Shown here: positions 42,420-52,654 of the stretch, piece after piece
How the letters are laid out: the number at the start of each line of letters is the position of its first letter
How positions within the stretch are numbered: position 1 is the first letter of the stretch
Source of the DNA: Prorocentrum cordatum
Lineage: Eukaryota > Sar > Dinophyceae > Prorocentrales > Prorocentraceae
Direction: 5' to 3'
Length of the DNA: 64,000 bases
NCBI GenBank assembly: GCA_963575745.1
Contig: CAUYUJ010009513.1
Coordinates: 222,898-286,897 of the forward strand
Program-made: the position numbers and the translations under genes
The notes under the pieces: generated by a model
Databases searched by the model: none
Seen by the model: the letters and a program-made list of their open reading frames with translations, nothing else
Told to the model about the DNA's origin: nothing

Positions 42420-42840
42420 CGATGAGGAGGAGAAGGAGGAGGAGGAGGAGAAGGAAAAGGACGGGGAGAGCGAGGGGGAGGAGCATGAGGAGAAGGAATG
42501 CGAGGACGAGGTGGAGGCGGAGGAGGAGGTCCATTGCGAGGAGGAGGAGGAGGAGGAGGAGCACTGCGAAGAGGAGGAGGAGGACGATGAACACCATGAG
42601 TACGAGGAGGAGCACGGCGAAGAGGAGGAGGAGCAGGAGGAGGACAAAGGACAGGAATAGCGCGATTAGAAGGGAAGGATGAGAAGGTGACGGAGGAGGA
42701 AGAGGAAAACTACGAGCAGGACTAGCACCAGGGGGATGAGCAGGATTCGTATGAAGAAGGGAGCGAGGAAGATGAGATGAGGAAGTACATGAGGAGTGTG
42801 AGGATCAGGATGAGGAGGAAGACGAGGAGGAGGCGCGCGA
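42420..42840. repeat. GAG tract and purine-rich tail
   Basis: GAG/GAA/GAC repeats to about 42655, then polypurine sequence to 42840. The acidic plus frame is an artefact of the tract. Confidence 0.8.
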
Positions 42841-42894
42841 ACACCATAAGGAACCATCTGGGCTCAACAAACGCTATTTGGGGATACTTGACTC

Positions 42895-43030
42895 TGGCGA
42901 TAATTGTTTCAAAGAGGGGGTCCCGGAGCTCTGGACCACTTCCGGGGACGGACTCTTCATCCCGAGTCGTTTGTTGACTGTCCTGGGGCCCGACGAGGGC
43001 CCCCAGAGGCAGAAGAGTGAAACATCTACG
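42895..43030 (+). repeat. dispersed repeat D, copy
   Basis: GGAGCTCTGGACCACTTCC, GGGGACGGACTCTTCATCCC, GAGTCGTTTGTTGACTGTCC and GAGGCAGAAGAGTGAAACAT match the D consensus. Confidence 0.6.
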
Positions 43031-43039
43031 ATCAGATTT

Positions 43040-44060
43040 TTCCACGAACCGAAAGGGTACTTGTTGTTTCTTCTTCCCGGGAAAGCAGAAAGGTACGTAG
43101 CCATAATGCTACTTCACGGGCATCTTCCGGGGTGCGGTCTGGCAAAGTTTAAAGGCAATCTCAACAGCGGCGACGAGGGCTCTCCAGCAGGGTACCTCTT
43201 CTTCCTATGACTTCCAATCAACGTCGCCGCCGCCGCCGACTTCCCCGCGGCTCTGGACACCTTCCCAAGGACCGATGTCTTATATCAAACAATTGTTCGA
43301 CGGCCCCTGGGCTCATCGAGGAGGCTCAGACGCCGAAAATGGCAAAGCACCTCCGTCTTGATGTTTTCAAAAGGTTTCGGAGCAGGGCGAGTTGAGGCAA
43401 CGGCGGCTCAACATCGGTCCCTAGACCCCTCCCTGGGTCCAATCGCGCCAGTTTTCCGAGCTGCGTCCAGCCGTGGCGACAAGGGGGCCCCCGAGGGCCA
43501 ACTACACGGATGACCGCGGGGGTGGCTAAAGAGATAAAGGGGCCTCCAGAGGATGCTAAGGTAAGATGCAGCTGGCCTAACCTAGCTCATGAGCAGGTTG
43601 CAAGTGCCTTGAGCGGCTTACGGGGGGCAAGGATCTGGGCTAAGTGCGCGAACAGAGCCCACTTACCAGATATACGTAACCCTTTTAAGCGAATCAGGGC
43701 ATCTATAACTCACTCATAAGCTAGGTTGGGCCGGAGATTGCCCACCTTCACATCCACCTATAACACTGGATCCCCTCGGCAACCCCCGCGGTCATTCAAG
43801 TACCGCTGTCTGAGTACCTACCAGACCACCACAACGGACCCGAAGACTCAAGTTGCACATTGGAGAGGGGGAACGGGTTCCACATGTTTGTTTTTCAATG
43901 TTTCCCGAGCCCCCCGTGTTTTTTCAATGTTTCCCGACCCCCCCCCCACCGGAAATCGAGGTAAATTTGGGCCTTCGGGTTGCGTTGGGGTGGTTTGGTG
44001 GGTGGGTGGTGACTGTCTCACCTCGCCCCCCTCTGAACGTCGGAGCTCTGGACACGCTCG
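43040..44060. other. no gene recognised
   Basis: Short frames only. Solo GGCGACGAGG words resemble family 8 ends at 43165 and 43480. TTTTCAATGTTTCCCGA(G/C)CCCCC is repeated at 43893 and 43922. Confidence 0.4.
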
Positions 44061-44063
44061 CCT

Positions 44064-44541
44064 GCACGCCGTGGTGGCCCTGGGCAAGAGCGACCTTCGA
44101 TGCACGGCTTTTTCGTGGGCCGCCAGGAAGGCCGAACCCAAGCAGTCCAAGCCATCCAAGCGATCCAACAAAGCCGTGCGGGCCGCTACTATCGGTGGTT
44201 CAAAGATGGGGTCCTGAGGAATGGGGTCCGAAGGACGACGTGCCTCAAACAACGCAATCCACCCTTGGATACCTTTCTATCCTTAGGCCCCCATCCCTCA
44301 GGACCCTATGTTTGAACCCCATAGGATCGATCCGACGATGCGATCACAGCTGCAAAATCGCTGAAATCAAGATCAGAGTTCCAGAGACCCCACATTTCTG
44401 CTGCATGTTTCGAGCTGCATCGATATGTCATGGCCTCAGTGCCCAATGTCTGGCGCGAACAGAAACGCAAGGCCTGGATCTGAGGGCGTGTCGACTCGCA
44501 CCAATGGTCACCCCGGCGAAGGGTCACTCTCACGCGCAGCC
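44064..44541. mobile_element. foldback element family 7, copy 1
   Basis: The left end CTGCACGCCGTGGTGGCCCT, GGGCAAGAGCGACCTTCGAT is inverted in CGCACCAATGGTCACCCCGG, CGAAGGGTCACTCTCACGCG, CAG. Copy 2 at 61912 has the same arms. Confidence 0.65.
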
Positions 44542-44564
44542 AGATAGCCGCCGCCGCGTAGCCG

Positions 44565-44870
44565 CCGCCGACAACGACAACGCCGACGACAACGACCGCC
44601 ACCACGACAACGACGACGACGACGACGACGCCAGCGGCGGCGGCGGCGGCGACGACGACGACGATGACGACGACGACGGCCACGACGACGACGATCACCA
44701 CGACGGCGACGACCACGACGACGAGGACGACGACGAGGACGACGACGACGTTCACGACGACGTTCACGACGACGACGACAACGAGGACGACGACGAGGAC
44801 GACGACGACGTTCACGACGACGTTCACGACGACGACGAGGGCGACGACGAGGACGACGACGACTTTTTTT
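44565..44870. repeat. GAC trinucleotide tract
   Basis: About 300 bp of GAC/ACG with a 60-bp internal duplication (the ACGACGTTCACGACG segment occurs four times). Confidence 0.9.
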
Positions 44871-45134
44871 CATCCATCGACCTCAGGGAAAACAAAATCG
44901 CACACTATCTGTCTTGAGAGTGTGTGCTGGTCGTGTAAATAGAGGATTTCCCGTCGCAGGGCACGGTGACCCTAACTCGCGCGTCGGGGCGCGCCAGCAA
45001 GGCAGGGGGCTACGACGTGCGACAGCCTGCATTGCTCCACCTCTCGGCTATTCATTGAGATCCGAATAGTTGTGTGCAGAGATCGGGCACCGTGATGGCT
45101 GTCACGGAGTCTGCGCTTGAATCCCTGCGGAGCC

Positions 45135-45436
45135 CTAGAAGAAATCATTCGCTACTGCCTCGTCGGCTTCAAAAAGTTCATCCATCGTGTGTTCGGCTTC
45201 CTCGGGCTGCGGATCGAGCGGTGCACTGGGAACGGGCACAGGCACAGGAGTGGCACGGGCAAAGGGGCGCTGCTGGGCGCTCGCACTCGCTGGAGCGGAG
45301 CATGCACGGGAAACGGGCTGGAGGGCGAACGGAAATCGGGCGTGTCTCATGACCTCCGCGCCTGAGTATATTGTGCACGCGTCCGAGCTAGGAGGGAGGG
45401 GTGAAGCACTGCGAACAAATACGATGGGCCTGCTCC
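45135..45436 (-). other. coding-like tail downstream of the LINE frames
   Basis: The main LINE frame reopens after the second ORF's stop and reads FPFALQPVSRACSAPA and PLDPQPEEAEHTMDELFE, ADEAVANDFF to a stop at 45135. Its acidic end is protein-like. It may be a part of the element reached by another frameshift, or an unrelated open stretch. Confidence 0.3.
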
Positions 45437-46291
45437 TCATTTCTGCAGCGTGTCCACCCAGCTCCCGAGCTCCTCCTCCAGCCACCCTGGCGGCGCGATC
45501 CCCGTCAGCACCTTGCCCACTCCCTCCGCCCTGAAGGCGGCCAAGATGGTCGGGCGAAGGTCGAAGGTGTTCATCGCGATCTGCACTTTCACGAAGTTCT
45601 TGTCGTGGCAGCTCTCGACGCGGAGGAAGGACACGTGGTCCTCTATGTCGCTCTTCGATACCAAGGGTTCCGTGTCTGCTGGCTGCACCTTCGCGAGCCA
45701 TGCGTTCAGTGAGCCCCGTAGGGCCCCTCCCACGTCCGCGGCTGCCAGGCTCTCGACTAGGACGACCGTGAGCGAAGCCGTAGGAGGTCCGAGGGTCGCG
45801 AGCTTGCTCTTGTCGTCCTGGCGTAGCTGAGCGATCTCGCTTCGGTACTCGTCGAGTTCGTCCGCTAAGCTGGTCACTACTGGGTGATTGACGGGGAGCT
45901 GGATCGTGTCCATCGTGCTCGCGGCGACCATGCGGTTCTTCTGAGTCACCTGGAGCAACAATTTGGCCATGGTCAGCAACAGGTCGTGGATGTTGCGGTC
46001 CTTGCTCGTCCACTGCTTGTCGGAGTGGTTGCCGCGCCTGCGGCGGCCGCCGCGCCTCCTGCGGAGGGGGGCCTCCGCGGCCGCGGCCCCTCCCTCGTCC
46101 GCGTCCATGGGCTTCGGGGCGCCCTTGTCGCGAGTCACTGCCCCGCTGGTCGCTCGCTGCTTCGCCTGCGGCTGGGCGCTGCCGTCGTTGCCACCACTCC
46201 CACACGCAGTCGAGGAACGCTGCAGGCGCCACGGTGCTCTCGTCTTGGGTGTGGCCTCCGTCGGCAGCGCAGCCGCTGCCTCGCCAGTCAT
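45437..46291 (-). CDS. LINE second frame, C-terminal domain of unknown role
   Basis: About 284 residues in a different frame from the LINE main ORF, which reads as a Gly/Arg-rich shadow here. Protein features are normal: RDKGAPKPMDADEGG, an Arg-rich RRRRGGRRRRGN stretch, then helical DLLLTMAKLLLQVTQ, VVTSLADELDEYRSEIAQLR (coiled-coil-like), VEDHV-type strands (SKSDIEDHVSFLRVESC), VQIAMNTFDLRPTILAAFRA and EEELGSWVDTLQK, ending TGA. The point of entry into this frame lies between about 46100 and 46290, so it may be a separate ORF or a -1/+1 shift of the main one. No known family recognised. Confidence 0.55.
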   Translation of the reverse strand: MTGEAAAALPTEATPKTRAPWRLQRSSTACGSGGNDGSAQPQAKQRATSGAVTRDKGAPKPMDADEGGAAAAEAPLRRRRGGRRRRGNHSDKQWTSKDRNIHDLLLTMAKLLLQVTQKNRMVAASTMDTIQLPVNHPVVTSLADELDEYRSEIAQLRQDDKSKLATLGPPTASLTVVLVESLAAADVGGALRGSLNAWLAKVQPADTEPLVSKSDIEDHVSFLRVESCHDKNFVKVQIAMNTFDLRPTILAAFRAEGVGKVLTGIAPPGWLEEELGSWVDTLQK

Positions 46292-49200
46292 CGTGTCGAA
46301 CGGGAGGTCGTGATCCAGGGCGCGAGGTCCGAGGGATAGGTGCTGCTGTCACTGGCGTCGCAGTATACGGTCCTCTCGAGGCTGCTGCAGTGCTCGGCCC
46401 GCTCGGTGCGCTCGGAGGTGGCGAACTCGGTCGGGAGGGTGCCGGTGTAGCTCGGCGCCTCGGAGGGCGCGGTGGAGCGTCCGCGGGCGGCGGTGGGACG
46501 CTGGTCAGCAGCTGCAGCGAGGCCGCCTGGACCAGGCGGCGGTTCTCGGCGTTGTCCTCAGCACGCCACGGCGCGCCGCGAGCAGCAGGCGGGCCGCCGA
46601 ACTCGGCGGCGGGGCGGGGCGCCGCTGTCTCGCGGAGTCGGGTCTCGGCGTGGCTGGTACGAGTCCAAAGCCCAAATGGTGACGGAGGAATATGAGAGAG
46701 AACGTGTTCACGCAGCTTTTCGGGGTCGGGGTAATCTCGTCGGCAGCATTCAGAGGCAGCTTGTTCGTATAGCGGGCACACTCTGAGACGGGGCTTCTGC
46801 CAGTGATATTCGTGCCGTGTGAGTTCGGGGATGCACCGACCCTGGAGCCAGGAGCGCTTATGATGACGTATGTTGTGATCTACAGACTGGAACACCGTGT
46901 CGCATACAAGACATTTGTTATCCACAGTGATGGTAGACAGGATGGTAGGGCAACCGTGGCCAGGGGACTGTGTATGTACCTGATGTGCGATCAGGGCGTG
47001 CATCGTGTTAAACTTCTTGCAGCACCCTTCCAGCCCGCATACGAACATCAATTCATCGTCATCTGAGTCGTCCTCCTCAATAGTCTGGTTCACCATGTGT
47101 GCTGCCAACGGGGAGTCTTGCGGGGGAGCCCACTCTCGAGCGAAGAACGTGGCACGCAGTGTCGTCATGTCCAGACTCCTGAAGATCTCATTCGATTCGG
47201 ACTTCTGGAACAATTCACGAACCACTGGGGGCTGCCAACATTCTCGAAGGTCCTCGCCAAGAGGGTGATCAAGGAGACACTGCATATCTGCGCCGAACTG
47301 TCGAACCCAAGGGTGCGTGTCTGGATCCTGGTTAACTCTGCCCTCTGACGTGAGTGGGGAAGAAGCGCTCGTGCTCATGCGTACCTCAAACAAACAACGA
47401 CCAAAGACAGCAGAGAGAAACTGGGCGTGATGCTGCGGTTCGGCTGCAATAGTCTGCCACCAGCCCAGCCTTCGGACCGTGAGCTCCAGCGCGGAGGGGG
47501 GGACAGACCAATACTCGAACACCTGTCGGGTCGTGAAGGAGTGGTGGCGGTCCTGGTCGTCGACGTCGCGGGCCCTCCCTCGCATCATCGCTCGCAGTTT
47601 TTTGCCTATGCTTCGGTCGAGTCGCTGTGTTTCACGGGGTAGAAGGACGTAAGATTCCAAGCCGCTCCAGATGCGTCCCGCTACGTTGGCTAGGAAGGTC
47701 ATTCGTTTCGCACGCTCGGGCCCCGACGAGAACCAATATTGGCCTAATGAGCACCAGCCGAGGTTCCCAGCCTTCACACGTTCGGCAACTTCTTTCGAGT
47801 TCGAGCCGTTCACGTTGATGTAGCCTCCTAGATGAATAAGATCTGTTACTGGTCGTCCACTAAGTTGTTTTTCGGCGGCTCGAGTAGCTTGTACTGTTCG
47901 TAGTCGGACTAGGGTATCTTGTTTAGAAACATTTTGGACGTACCCCTCGGTCTCGAGCTCCTGGTTAAGGATCGTGTTGTCAAAGCAGTCTAAGAGGAGG
48001 GCGTTCTTAACTGAGCCCTCGGGGACGACAAAAACCTGGATCAAATCATCGATGAAACTGCCCATCCCTACGTCCTGGACCTGGTCGGTGATCGGGCACT
48101 GGGTCTGGAAAAGGGGGCCTGTGATGTTGGCCATCTGCTGCCTCCAGCGGGTGACGGGCTTGTAGAAGGCCTGCATAAATAATTCTGGTTCATTCGAATC
48201 TCCCATACGTCCCCCCGAGCGCGGATGAACGTGTACTGGGGCGTCGGCAGCATCAACACGGATGATAGCCTGGGCACGGTAATGTTCAAGGACCGTGGAG
48301 AAATGTCGGGTGGGTTGACGCTCACGGTGTGCCTGCACAAGTCCTTCCACTTTTCCTGTGCCGAATGCGTTTCGCATGTCATATGATTTAAGCATGAACC
48401 CGAGCTTGTGGTGAATGCATTTCCATATGAGTATTCTGATGATGGTCATGAGAGCTTCACGCCGGCGGTGACGGATGCCACCGTACGCCCAGTCGGGGGG
48501 GTCGAACTCTGAACCATATACTACAAGACCGACTCGAAGATAGGATCGCCAGAAAGGGCAGAATACGTGAATCATGCGTAGGACCTCATTGATATCGTTT
48601 GCTGCATTGCCTGTCGGGGCCTTATTTTTCTTGGGGATCATGATGCCGTGACTTGTGTATGCGTGTTGCGGTAATCTGTATGTTGCACGTACATGTGATA
48701 ATACCCGATGTAATGCGTCCCGACCTGCTTCAGCAACTGCCAAGCTGAGACCCTGAAGTGTTCGCTGGTCAGGGCGTCGGGGGGGGTGGCGATCGTCCCA
48801 TCCTAGTCCGTGAATGATGTACTGTCCCTCAGGGTGTCCAATGCCCAAGGTGGGCAAGCCGGGCTTGGTGAGGGAGTTAGGGCAAAGGATCATCTGGGTG
48901 ATTTCCTGGGGCCAGGACCAGGGAGGAGAGTAGCGGCGGTGCCGCTGCATGCCCATGCGTTCTGAGATGAACCGCAAGTCGTCGTGGGCCTGGGTCTCGT
49001 CCTCGGGCGCTGGGTCCTGACACTCGGTGCCTACTGGGTAAATCTGGTCCAGTGGGCGGGCGAGGAGGGAGAGGATAGCGTCATCGTCTGTCATGTACAT
49101 GCTCGCATACGCTGGCTCTGCTGTTAATCCTCCTTCTCCTCCTGCTCGTGCAAGTGCTGTGTGAAAGTCCTGCGCTAGAGGTCGGGCCGACGGTAGTGAT

Positions 49201-50795
49201 AGATAAGACCGCTTCCGAGCTCCTGTACGCGTGCCTGCACGTAGTCTAGCAAGGTCGGCGACACGGGCTGTTTCTCGTTTAGCCCAGGCATCTCGGAGGT
49301 CCTGCTCTACTGAGTATTGCCACCATTGGTGTCGCCATTTGGTGAATCTCTTGAGGTCGGCCGAGACTGCTTTGAGTTCTGGGTCCTGCGTCCGTATGCC
49401 ACAACGTTCCTTCAGATCTGCTCGCTTGCGCAACAAGAATAGTCTCCTCTTCCTCCCCTCCTTGACCCATGCTGGTGTGGAGGCGACTCTGGAATAGTAC
49501 TTATAGGCCGTAGTCCGTATGATATGACTGACCACTGCCGTGTGCCGAGTGGGGTCATCGTCCTTGTTAATAATGTTCAAGACGGGGGTCGCCGACGAGA
49601 GCTGGTTGTGCAGGTCTTCTAAAAATTCACGTCTAGAGTGGCCTACTTGGAGTCCCGCGGCTAATAGGCCCCAGTCCCAAACATAATACCCCGTTTGCGA
49701 TGCTGGCGGTGGTGCAGTGATCGACAGCTCTAGGGCCATCGGGATATGGTCTAGCATATGTGGTAGTACTTGTGTGCGACGATGAGACCTCCAACACATA
49801 TACATCCTCGAGACACGTTGAAGAAGAGGTTGAGGGACAACAAAATAATCAATACGTGAGCGAGCGTTCTTATTTCCAAAGAAAGTGTAACCCAGATCGT
49901 ATAACGTATTTACTGCAGCCTGGTCATTTTCGAGAAGGGTTTTATGAACTAAACGGCCGATCTCATTCTCAGCGCTGGCCTGAAAAGATCCGATACTTGC
50001 ATCATCTGCGAGCTTGCCGTCCTGCCTGCCTAGGCCCGTGTTGAAATCTCCAAACATAATAGGGACGAGTCGTGCCGGGGTTGAAGACGCTTGTCGGGTA
50101 ACCCACGAGAGTATTCTAGTGTAGGTAAGCTTCCAGTGACGTATCTGATGATGAGCCGAGGGTCGAGGAGGCATATATGCAACTATGATTCGCACACGGA
50201 AAGATCCTTGAACGATATCGATAGTGCCCGCACGGCCCTGAAGTTCAGCTGGTGGGTGGTCAATTCGTACAACGTCCTGGGGCCTGAACCTCTGGCGGTT
50301 CAAACCTATGCTACAACCCGCGGAACTGTTACTCATGGCGCCCCTGCCCCAGCCAAAGTGGATCCAGAAATGGGAACGAGAAGTGTCGTGATGGTGGGGA
50401 GTGTGCATTTTTTGCCGTATTTTGGTTCCAGGGAGGAGGAGGAGGTGGAAGTTCGAGAATTCCTGGCTAATCTCCTCCATGCGGTTTGTACCTTGCAGCG
50501 TGAACGGGTTCCAACCTAGGATCTTCAGGGGATGAACTTCTGTATGGGCGCCTAGTCTGGGTCGATCTGCGTGTGCTGTGTCGTGCGCTGCTGCTGGATC
50601 ATCCTGCTCTGCTGGTACTCCTGCTGCTGCCGCTGCTCCTCCCTGTTGTGCTGCTGGTTCGGCGGTTTCTGCTGCTCCTCCCCCCCCCCCTTGCAGCTCG
50701 GCGGTAGCCGAGGGCGAAGGCGGTGCGGCACGGGCCGCACGGAACCCCCGCCGCGGCGCCGCCCCGTCGGCGGTCCGCTCCGTGCCCTCCCCCAT
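46292..50795 (-). CDS. LINE (non-LTR retrotransposon) ORF: APE endonuclease, reverse transcriptase, zinc fingers
   Basis: The first in-frame Met after the Ser tract is at 50795 (MGEGTERTADG). An APE-type endonuclease begins near 50530 (KILGWNPFTLQGTN), with the metal-binding GDFN (about 50040-50051), SRIDYFV (about 49840-49860) and DHIP near 49740. The reverse transcriptase spans about 48650-47750: GIMIPKKNKAP, KSYDMRNAFGT (catalytic Asp), GGRMGDSNEPELF and GSFIDDLIQVF (FIDD in place of YADD). C2H2-like fingers follow at 47045-46980 (CGLEGCCKKF...H....H), 46925-46860 (CLVCDTVFQSVDHNIRHH) and 46790-46680 (CPLYEQ...C...LREHVLSH). A Pro-rich linker leads to the second frame. The ORF is intact over about 4.5 kb, so the copy is young. 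The same frame is open upstream into a host exon at 50950-51086, so a gene finder would fuse them. Confidence 0.85.
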
Positions 50796-50867
50796 CGCGC
50801 CTGGCCGCGCGCGAACGCGTGGGGCCGCGACATTGGCGGGGGGGATCGAGCGTGACGGCCTGGACGA

Positions 50868-50940
50868 CGACGACGAGGACGACGACGAGGACGACGACGA
50901 GGACGACGACGAGGACGACGAGGAGGACGAGGACGAGGCG
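50868..50940. repeat. GAC/GAG tract (poly-Ser on the minus strand)
   Basis: About 70 bp of GACGACGAG, read as Ser by the minus frame. It lies between the host exon and the LINE. Confidence 0.85.
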
Positions 50941-50949
50941 CAGGCCGCC

Positions 50950-51086
50950 TCGTGGGCGCCACGCCGCGCGGCGCCTTCGGGGCGCAGCGCGCTGGCGCCG
51001 AGCCGCCGCACGTGGTAGCCGCCGCTGGCCAGCCGCCGCGAGACGACGCGCCCTGTCTCGCTCTGGCCGCCGACCACGAGGACCAC
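50950..51086 (-). CDS. HCF173: HCF173-like gene, N-terminal Rossmann exon
   Basis: On the minus strand CGGTCTCAAG ends at 51087 and a phase-0 frame opens: VVLVVGGQSETGRVVSRRLA, SGGYHVRRLGASAL, RPEGAARRGA. VLVVGG...TGR.V...L...GY.V is the NAD(P)-binding glycine motif of atypical SDRs (GGxxxTGR rather than the classical TGxxxGxG). It is followed by the end of beta-2, where most members have LVR. The 3' end is unclear: the frame passes straight into a Ser tract and then the LINE. GTGCGG after GGYH is one candidate donor, and a GC donor before the Ser tract is another. The LINE lies immediately downstream in the same orientation. Confidence 0.6.
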
Positions 51087-51339
51087 CTTGAGACCGTTTT
51101 CTTTTGAATCGGCGATAGCCAGGGTTATCGGGGGGAAGGGGAGGAGGGGGCCGGCCGATGAACAGACCTTTGCGCTGTGGGCAGCCCTGCGTGCGCCCGC
51201 GCCCCCCCACCCCGGACCTTCACAGCAAGGTTCGGTTATCCTGGGGGGAGGGGGAAGGGGGGCAAGCCCGATAATCCGAGTTATCGCGGGAACCTCGGAA
51301 AAAACAAGCTCCTTCCAAGCCCAGACCCTCTCGGGCAAC

Positions 51340-51485
51340 GAGAAAATCAGGTCGAGAGGTTTTTCGCCAGCTTCGGCCGGGCATCTGCCGGCCCTTAAAG
51401 CCGTCAAAGAGCGACTCGGGATGAGAAGCCGAACCAGGGGAATGGGTCGAGACCTCCAGGGGTCGACGTAATAAAAGATCATGAC
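51340..51485 (-). repeat. dispersed repeat D, inverted copy
   Basis: The reverse complement carries CCCGACGTCATGATC, GACCTCTGGAGGTC-like words (GTCGACCCCTGGAGGTCTCG) and ACCCATTCCC, matching D at 52655. Confidence 0.55.
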
Positions 51486-51949
51486 GTCCGGGGTCGGGGA
51501 GGGGAGAGCGCTCAGACGTGGAAGAGTTCCGCGTAGAGAAGACCGGAGCGGCCAGCCGAGGCAGCGGGCACCTTGGCAGTAGCCAGGGCCGAGGCCAGGG
51601 CGCACCCATGAACCCCAAGGGGACGCAGATGCATCGACACTAAGCTCGCGGGGCGTCAACTATTGTCAGGACCTCTAAAATCTTCCGCCGCTTCCCAGAT
51701 TTTCTAAAGGCCGCTGGCCCCTTGGGCTTCTGGAGGTGCTCCAGTCGGCGGCGCCCCTTGCTCCGAGATCCCGGCGTTGGTTGCAGCTTTTTCAGCCCGG
51801 ACGTTTCTGCTCAGATTCGGGCTCTGGGGCTCTCACTGATCGATCTGGCCTGGACAAAAGGCACAGGATATAATGGGGTATGGGGCTCCTGTTTTGTATT
51901 TCGCAGCGTCAGACCCGAGGATTGTCGGCGCGAACGCCCAGACCTACAA

Positions 51950-52113
51950 GTAAGTCGGGCGTCTCCCCCTACAGGCGGATTTCGGACGAAAAAATTGAAA
52001 AGTACGAAGAAAGATTCAAACACAGACAAACAAAAATTCAAAATATCGCCCCCAGACTATTTTCTCTTTTTTTTGAATAATATTCCTCCCGTAGAGGGAC
52101 AAGCCTGACCTAA
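51950..52113. mobile_element. foldback element family 1, copy G, 8-bp duplication
   Basis: Left GTAAGTCGGGCGTCTCCCCC, TACAGGCGGATTTCGGACGA and right CCCAGACTATTTTCTC, CTCCCGTAGAGGGACAAGCC, TGACCTAA. Flanks ACCTACAA (51942-51949) and ACCTACGG (52114-52121) match at 6 of 8. Confidence 0.75.
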
Positions 52114-52124
52114 ACCTACGGCAG

Positions 52125-52317
52125 CGAGGACCGATTGGTGCACGCCGCCAGCCACCGGTGCCTCCACCGTGCTCCGGAAGTCCGTCCACAGGCGTTGCTC
52201 GAGGCTCAGGGCCTCGGCGTCGAGCGTGCCTGTGGGCCGCCTCAGGAGGGCGTTGACCTGGGCCCGCAGCCTCAGGCGCTGGTCTTCTGGGGGCCTTCCT
52301 GGAGCCGCTCGCTCCAC
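52125..52317 (-). CDS. possible exon, unknown protein
   Basis: The minus frame PGRPPEDQRLRLRAQVNALL, RRPTGTLDAEALSLEQRLW, TDFRSTVEAPVAGGVHQSVL, AAV is protein-like, helical and free of repeats. It runs to GTAGGTTTAG, a fair donor (52116 region), right at the edge of family 1 copy G. It lies upstream of the HCF173-like exon at 51086 on the same strand and might belong to its N-terminal region, but no family match is recognised. Confidence 0.3.
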
Positions 52318-52351
52318 TCATGCGTCGATTTGGCGGTGCGCACAAGGGGGT

Positions 52352-52480
52352 GGCGGGAAGGGGGGGGCTTCTTAGAAGGAGGCTGCTTCTAGGAAGGCGC
52401 CGGCATCACATCCATAGATCAGGCCAGCGCCTTCTAAGAAGCAGGAGTGCTTCTAAGAAGCCCGCCCCCCTACCCCCACC
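52352..52480. mobile_element. hairpin element (family 6)
   Basis: GGGGGGGCTTCTTAGAAGGA, GGCTGCTTCTAGGAAGGCGC is inverted in GCGCCTTCTAAGAAGCAGGA, GTGCTTCTAAGAAGCCCGCC, CCCC, with a loop of about 25 bp. The words CTTCTxAGAAG resemble the interior of family 5. Confidence 0.7.
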
Positions 52481-52527
52481 CCCCTTTCTGCGCGTGGGCG
52501 ATCGATGCTGCGTCGATGCTGCGTGGA

Positions 52528-52626
52528 CTTGAATCGAGCTCGAAACGAGCTGGAGTCGAACTTGAGTCGAACTTGAGTCGGGCTCGAGTCGAGCTCGAGT
52601 CGAACTAGAGCCGAACTGCAGTCGGA
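52528..52626 (+). repeat. 11-bp repeat GAGTCGAACTT, array 2
   Basis: Units CGAGCTGGAGTCGAACTT, GAGTCGAACTT, GAGTCGGGCTC, GAGTCGAGCTC, GAGTCGAACTA, GAGCCGAACTG. Same unit as 40020-40145. Confidence 0.8.
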
Positions 52627-52654
52627 GAGATCCATTCTCAGACCCCCGACGTTA

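Noticed and set aside
45135-51659. A single 2,174-residue protein
   Set aside because: It joins a host exon, a Ser tract and a LINE, and its last third is partly a Gly/Arg shadow of a better frame. It is treated as separate features.
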